A DNA stretch of 64,000 nucleotides from Arctopsyche grandis (taxonomy: Eukaryota > Arthropoda > Insecta > Trichoptera > Hydropsychidae): NCBI RefSeq assembly GCF_051622035.1, contig NC_135365.1, positions 5,874,001-5,938,000 of the forward strand, in the 5' to 3' direction. The notes under the pieces are model-generated. The model ran no database searches. It saw only the letters and a program-made list of their open reading frames with translations, and was not told where the DNA came from. Shown one piece after another: positions 58,443 to 64,000 of the stretch. How positions within the stretch are numbered: position 1 is the first letter of the stretch; each line of letters begins with the position of its first letter. The position numbers and the translations under genes were made by a program.

Positions 58443-59232
58443 TGTAGGCGGGGTACTGGAGTGTTGACCGTATCCCCAGCCTAACGAAACACTGTTGTGC
58501 TAGTTTTATAAAGTTTTATTGTTTGCCTATGGTTGTACAAAGGTATTATATTTGGGCAAAAGTATGGCGTTCAGCGGTCTCTGGATATGGTAGAGTGTCA
58601 CTGGCTCGGCATTCGTTTATGTTCAGAAAGTCTCTGGATGCGGCAGTGTGTTGTTGGCTCGTCGTTCGGCTATGTTCAGAAGGTCTCTGGATGCGGCAGT
58701 GTGTTGTTGGCTCGTCCGGCTGGTTGATCTTCCAAGTCCGCGTAGTGTAGTGGTGGCTGGTCAGGAGCTGTATGTTGACTGGTCTGCTGCTGTGTGTCGA
58801 CGCTTGCTGCTGTGGGTCGACTGGCGTTGTTTGGGTTGTACCTCCTTTTATAGTGTTTCTGGAATCACCTGACCGATGGTGGTGGTTGTTGATGCGTAAG
58901 CGAGGAATTTGCTTTTGTCGATGGGGTGGACTTTTCTGGAACGATTGGCGCCGTTCCGCTCGATGTAGTTTAATGGCGGCGGCGTGTTTCGACCGTTTTG
59001 GTTCCACTCGACTGGTAGGGGCGTTCCGCTTGAGTTTAATATAATGGCTGCAGGTGTGCGTCGTCTGGGTTTCGTTCCGCTCGAGTGTGAGGGGTGGAAC
59101 ATTCTCGAAGGAACTGGCGATTGATTCCAAGAAGTGCACGTGTTGTGTGGTGAGTTCTGCGAGGAATGTGGTTTGTTGTTGTGGAATATTCTCGAATGTT
59201 TCGATGACGATGACGATGACGAGATTCCTACA
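58443..59232 (+). mobile_element. Solo LTR, type 2, inside the hAT element
   Basis: TGTAGGCGGGG start, GATTCCTACA end, 790 bp, with AAAC duplicated on both sides (58439-58442, 59233-59236). Internally it carries a tandem pair of about 53 bp (GTCTCTGGATGCGGCAGTG at about 58631 and 58684). Confidence 0.82.
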
Positions 59233-59353
59233 AAACCAATAAAATTTATAAATTTTTCGCTGTCACCATTAACAGGTGGGAAGTTTTTAAGGAAAATTCA
59301 CCATCTTGTTGGTCGTCCAGATTAAACTACTAATGCACTTCGATATATAGGTA

Positions 59354-59824
59354 TGTAGGCATATAGTACAACTGAAATGATCTCATCAGGTCACTGCGAC
59401 ACATATCCAGGAAAGTCATTAACGCATGGCACACGCTCGCCTCGTCAAAAGGTCGACACTTATTTCTATACACGTATCTGGGAAACAAAGCAAGAACACA
59501 CTGAACCCATAAAAACCACGAACTACGTCCAGGCGTATGAACCCATAAAACCACGCTCGCAGCATAACTAGGGCAGCGCGAGTACCAAGAACAAAAGATG
59601 TGCACACGACACACTTCAACCCAAAACGTTTATAAAGCAACGCAGCAACCTCCACCGGCAGAGTGAGCCTCTAGAGTTCAACTAGATCACATCTCCGAAG
59701 AAACCTCTTCGTACATACAATAACCATTGTACCAATTGAACGCAAATAAACGATCCTCTTTCAAACTACACAACACGTGTTTCGTTAGACCGGGATACGG
59801 TCAACATACCTTCCCTGTCTTACA
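59354..59824 (-). mobile_element. Solo LTR, type 2 short subfamily, inside the hAT element
   Basis: On the minus strand starts TGTAAGACAGGG and ends CCTACA; GGTA is duplicated on both sides (59350-59353, 59825-59828). 471 bp. Confidence 0.78.
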
Positions 59825-59987
59825 GGTACATATACCAATACGTAAAGAAAGGTATAAATTATTAATTTGGAAAGTTATTTTGCTGTAAGTAAATAATATG
59901 AATATATGGGGGGGGGTGGGGGGGGGGGCGCCTTAAAATATTTTGCGGGGGGGCACCAGGAATTCACGCTACGCCACTGGAACCAAC

Positions 59988-60270
59988 ATTACATATGTAC
60001 ATAGTTACAAAGTCTCTTTCGAAATTATATTATACAATGAATGTACGATGAAGTTTTTTGTCCGAGGATAAATATTATTTTTCCCTTGAATTTTACTCGC
60101 CATCCATATTTTCTACTTTGTACATATGTGACATATGTAGAAAGTAGAAAATGTTGAGAAATATTAAATCATTGAAGTAGTTGGCTGAGAATGCAACAAT
60201 CACATGTAGGGTCACTATTGCTGTCAGTGTGACGTTGTGACGGGAGCGAGATTCCATCAGCCGGTTCCCG
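59988..60270 (+). promoter_or_regulatory. Upstream region of the second BRI3-like gene
   Basis: AT-rich sequence with a short inverted repeat (TTTTCTACTTTGTACATATG and complement, about 60105-60150), then a GC-richer 5' UTR directly before the ATG at 60271. Confidence 0.35.
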
Positions 60271-62543
60271 ATGGAGAAGGACGCCGAAAGAGCCGGAGAC
60301 AATCCACCCCCGTACACGCCGGCCGCCAACTTCCCAGGTTTTCAATCTACCCTTCTACCCTTCTACCCTTCACCCCAAGCCCAACTCCCACTCCCACTCC
60401 GCCATGGCGCGTATTGCGTACGTTTATTTTCTATGTACATATTGTATAGCGTTCGTCGACCTGACTCACTGCTATTGTCCGTCATCGGCGAGATAAACGC
60501 AATCTTCCAATTCTCAATTACAATCTACAAACACTTCCGTCTTTGATTGCGTGTGTTCTTTGAGCAAAAGTTTGCCTGGAATTCGCAGAATATGATACAA
60601 GTCATTTGACAGGTCTCGTGCTCTTATTTGATTGGTCGTTCGATGAGACGATCGCTGATTGGTTGATTTGATTAATACTTTAAAAAAATAATACCAACTA
60701 TAGTAAAAGTTGTCTTTTTTTTATCCTGGCAATATATTTATATTTGAAATTTTAATATCAACACACATATTGTAGACATTTTTTGATAGTAGATTTATTC
60801 TGTTGACAATGATTATTAATATTTTCTAACATTTTCTTTAGTTATTTTTGTCATCGAAAGATTCAAAACGAATATGAAATTTCTGAATGAATCTTATAAA
60901 AATGCTTCACGCTGATTAATTTTTCTTATGAACCTTATATGCAACCCAAAAAAATCACAGTCTGTCTTAACCCTTTGAGTGCTGACGTATTTTCTGTTGA
61001 AAGCCCGCCACGCTAGAACTATTTTGAAATCCAATAGAAAGCGGGTATAAAAATTATAGCTAATCCAAACAAACCCTATATAACTGCCGCCGAAGATTTC
61101 GAGTTTTGTAAAGTTGTGTGTAGACTCTCTAATATATCTTGCAACAATATAAAATTACCAAAGAAGTCTATTAATTAATGTATTTTTCCAAAACTAGTTC
61201 CATCTTCTTCATTGTTGTTAAAATGTAATGCTCACAATCTAAATGCCAAGCCACAATCTAAAATACTCGGCAGTTAGGGATTTTCATAGGGAAATTCTGC
61301 TATGGTTATAAACTCAGAAATTTCGGCGTAAACCAATCTTAACACGGATTACACGACCTATGGTTAATGCATTTTTTATCAATGCTACCTGGAAAGGCTT
61401 AGTGGGTAGTATTCTTGTTCACTTTGTACATGCTCCGAATACAACGCCTACCGGGGTTTTTCAGGCCCATGGACTTGTTGACAAAACGCCGATCAGCATT
61501 GGTCAGCATTCAAAGGGTTAACATAAATAGTTTGCTTTTAAATTTTCGGAAGATTGAAAGTTATGCATTGTTTGAAGCTATGATATCTCATATTACAAAT
61601 TTGAACCTGGTTTACATCCCGGAAGAATGCACTGAAAGATTTTCAAAGTCGCTCAAGAAGAACTTACTCATTAGAGTTCAACAAAAAAATGGGTATCACA
61701 AAAATACATGATATATCTCGTAGTTTTGGCTTAATTGTCAAATAATCATTCTTCATACAATTGAGACGTATCGTCGCCATTTTTCAACAGACGTGACGTC
61801 ACATAAACGAGGTTTCAGTATGGTTCAATAAAAAACTAATTTTGACTGGTATATATGAATTTTAAGCAAATTGAATAGATGGCATTCAACTCTCAGTAAT
61901 ATATTCAACCAATTTTGAACCTTAAAACAATTGAAATAGGCGCATATAAGGCTCAAAATTCCGTGCAAAGTTCAGAAATTCTATGGAAGACAGCCGCGCT
62001 ACAGACTTGTCGCGCAAAGCTTCCATAGAAGACGGCCGCGGGCAAACGGTTAAGAGTGCAGCTCTCTTGAGTGCATTTATCCAATCACCTTTATATATGC
62101 ATCTGAATAGTGGCTTCAATGAAATGAAATATACTGATACTATCCAATCACTATTCTCAGATTTCAGTATTGAATGTGTTTTATTTTAACCGAGTTTATA
62201 GTAGTTTGGTACAATTGTAGGTGTGCATCATCATCAGCCGTATCCGAATGCTCCCCCGCCATACAATGCTCCACCTCCTGGATATCAGCCGTACCAGAAT
62301 GTCGCTCCGGTTGGATTCATGCCGTCGTACGGAGCTACTCAGCCGACTACGACCACCAACATAGTAATAACTCCACCTATCATGGCCGTCGGCGCTTGTC
62401 CAGCCTGCCGCATCGGCATGCTCGAAGACGACTTCACGTGCCTTGGGATTCTGTGTGCCATTGCGTGTTTCCCCATCGGCATACTATGCTGTCTGGCCAT
62501 GAAAAACAGGCGTTGCTCCAACTGCGGAGCTTACTTCGGCTAA
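60271..62543 (+). CDS. BRI3: BRI3-like membrane protein, second of the tandem pair
   Basis: Exons 60271-60337 and 62221-62543 join in phase 1; 390 nt, 129 residues, close to human BRI3. The N-terminus [20 protein letters not shown] and the linker [20 protein letters not shown] hold two PPPY motifs. The conserved C-terminus is [20 protein letters not shown], hydrophobic [15 protein letters not shown], then [11 protein letters not shown]. It aligns along its C-terminal half with the copy at 55578 and shares the intron at the same place after the first PPPY, so the two arose by tandem duplication. The linker is about twice as long here. The 1.9 kb intron holds two piggyBac-type MITEs. Confidence 0.9.
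60971..61517 (+). mobile_element. piggyBac-type MITE (family A), intact ends
   Basis: CCCTTTGAGTGCTGACG and GGTCAGCATTCAAAGGG, with TTAA on both sides (60967-60970 and 61518-61521); 547 bp. The best preserved copy of the family in the window. Confidence 0.85.
61522..61705 (+). other. Unassigned open frame in the BRI3 intron
   Basis: Continuing to a stop at 61711, the frame reads [20 protein letters not shown], then [20 protein letters not shown]. It looks more protein-like than its surroundings but I do not recognise it. It lies between two MITEs and may be transposon coding debris. Confidence 0.3.
61706..62049 (-). mobile_element. piggyBac-type MITE (family B), 5'-truncated
   Basis: Ends GGCCGCGGGCAAACGG before TTAA (62050-62053). 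It matches 36651-36990 in reverse, but lacks the other end. Confidence 0.75.
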
Positions 62544-62963
62544 TCGATATTGATTTATAAATATTTACCCGTGTACCCGTCGGAATGATTTCACTTATCT
62601 CACTGTTGAAACAGTCCGATGTACATACATTATATTTTGTATTAAAATAATTCTGTAATTTTTACTGTGTGCTCTGCCAAATGAAACATGATACGTAGTA
62701 CATAATTTGTAAACGGTAATGTCACAAATTTTCGCAGTAGTACTCATATATACGTATATACATATATTATATATATCGAGTGTAAATTGTAGGATACGAG
62801 GATTAAAATCGCACGCTCGGTGATTTAATGGAAAATGGCTGTCAATGTTTGGTTTTTATAATAGGTTCTAAGTTTGTTATATTGAAGAATAGAGTTCCAT
62901 ATATATATTGGTACTTAAATTATGGCTGTTCAGTGCCGTAATTGGAACACATTATTATGTATA
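62544..62963. other. 3' region of the second BRI3-like gene
   Basis: ATTAAAATAA near 62640 may be the poly(A) signal. A TA-rich microsatellite lies at 62745-62780. No further gene. Confidence 0.5.
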
Positions 62964-64000
62964 CAGTAGAACCTCGATTATCCGGATTGTTAACCCTTTG
63001 CCTGCGGCAATAAATATAGCGAACAAGCCCTGTACGCGGCACCTATTCGCGAATTTGGCAATCGAGTTTTCGACTTTAAATACAGATTTTAATATTTACT
63101 CAAGTAACCAGATATGTTAATTAACACAAAGTATTATTTTAAACAATAAAGTACATAATATATCTCGTAGTTTTGGATTAATTGTCAAATAATCATTCTT
63201 CATAATTGTATGAAGACGTGACGTCACATAAACAAGGTTTCAGTATGGTTCCACAAAAAACTAATTTTTGACTGGTATATATTCATTTTAAGCAAATTGA
63301 ATAGATGGCATTCAACTCGGTAATATATTCAACCAATTTTGAACCTTAAAACAGTTGAAATAGGCGCATATAAGGCTCAAAATCCCGTGCAAAGTTCAGA
63401 AATTCTATGGAAGACAGCCGCGCTACAGACTTGTTGCCCAAAGCTTCCATAGAAGACGGCCGCGGGCAAACGGTTGAAAACAAACACAACTTTTACGATT
63501 TTGCTGCTTTGAAATGCATAACATAAAATTTCTAAAATAAGACAGAGAAATGAGTCAGTTGTCTTTAAAATTCAATACCCAAAGGACGTTTGTTTCTTGA
63601 AAATTTAATCGCGATTTAAATATTTATTTTTAATATTACCATATGGAAAAGAAAACAAAGATAAAACGTGTTGTATTATCATTATATGAAAAATTAGATA
63701 TGATCAATGCTTTAAAAAGCGGTGTCATATGACGTTTTTTGTCATATATATTTGGTATTGGAAAGTCAACGATCTCTAAAAGTGAAAAAATTATGAAGTT
63801 TACTGATTCTTTAATGTCAGAAGATGGAAGCTCAGAGCGAAGGTTATGTTAAAATCAGGAAATGAAGTCGAAGAATGTATTTTTACGTGATTCATTCAAG
63901 ACGATCGCTGGACAGCCAATATCTGGTCCATTGTTGTATGAAAAGTATTTGCGATTTGGCAACTTCAAAAAGAACGGCTAACATTAAGCAAAAATCTATA
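62964..64000 (+). mobile_element. Tigger/pogo DNA transposon, left end and broken transposase
   Basis: Starts CAGTAGAACCTCGATTATCC after TA, the inverted-repeat type and target site of pogo/Tigger elements. From 63644 the plus strand encodes a CENP-B/pogo-type N-terminus: RVVLSLYEKLDMINALKSG, then FGIGKSTISK, TDSLMSEDGSSER and, in another frame, AGQPISGPLLYEKYLRFGN. A stop after about 29 codons and at least one frameshift show it is dead. It runs past the window edge and is interrupted by a piggyBac MITE. Confidence 0.8.
62994..63473 (-). mobile_element. piggyBac-type MITE (family B) nested in the Tigger element
   Basis: CCCTTTGCCTGCGGC and GCCGCGGGCAAACGG ends; TTAA at 62990-62993 and TTGA at 63474-63477. 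480 bp. Younger than the Tigger copy it interrupts. Confidence 0.82.

Larger units (their letters stand above)
58070..59979. mobile_element. hAT-type non-autonomous element with two LTRs inside
   Basis: 12-bp inverted ends CAGTGGCGTAGC and GCTACGCCACTG with a perfect 8-bp duplication GAACCAAC (58062-58069 and 59980-59987), the hallmark of hAT elements. Subtracting the two LTR insertions leaves about 640 bp with no transposase. GC-rich subterminal runs (GCGGGGGGGCGCC) occur at both ends. Confidence 0.88.

Noticed and set aside
58546-59139. 197-codon minus-strand open frame
   Set aside because: It lies across a solo LTR containing a tandem repeat; low-complexity translation with no recognisable domain.
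1-64000. CRISPR array, prokaryotic defence or toxin-antitoxin system
   Set aside because: Spliced animal genes throughout; no regularly spaced repeats with unique spacers and no operon-like gene clusters.

Overview
The window is nuclear DNA of an insect or close arthropod relative. It is AT-rich, with spliced genes, GT-AG introns, tRNA-derived SINEs and many DNA transposons. Every host gene identified is a conserved animal gene. The order cannot be fixed from the sequence alone. No bacterial, viral or operon-like gene set is present, and I found no candidate for a new multi-gene system. The unusual content is a heavily nested transposon landscape and a displaced ABC-transporter exon.

Genes from left to right: (1) an ABCG half-transporter, + strand, nine coding exons between 435 and 27590, 623 residues, with a 19.7 kb first intron; (2) RIOK1, the RIO1 atypical kinase of 40S ribosome maturation, - strand, four exons between 29484 and 31443, 552 residues; (3) ARPC1, the WD40 subunit of the Arp2/3 complex, + strand, two coding exons between 35094 and 38367, 377 residues; (4) Sec71/BIG, the Arf guanine-nucleotide exchange factor, - strand, three exons between 39026 and 48739, 1711 residues, with a single 4.9 kb exon carrying almost all of the protein; (5) CINP, + strand, four exons between 52273 and 55101, 211 residues; (6, 7) two tandem BRI3-like membrane proteins, + strand, at 55578-55962 (101 residues) and 60271-62543 (129 residues). 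For each gene the exon lengths sum to a whole number of codons with matching splice phases, which supports the models. The genes are unrelated housekeeping genes rather than a pathway. ARPC1 and Sec71 end tail to tail, and the BRI3 pair is a local duplication.

Between and inside these genes lie two piggyBac-type MITE families flanked by TTAA, several PIF/Harbinger elements flanked by TTA (two with transposase remnants), a hAT element with an 8-bp target duplication, a Tigger/pogo element running off the right edge, a TA-flanked MITE, Helitron-like 3' ends, two LINE 3' ends, at least nine SINE copies, a miniature LTR element and a series of solo LTRs. Many are nested with clean target-site duplications, so the order of insertion can be read directly. 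A reversed copy of ABCG coding exon 4, its upstream intron and the MITE in that intron sits inside ARPC1 intron 1.
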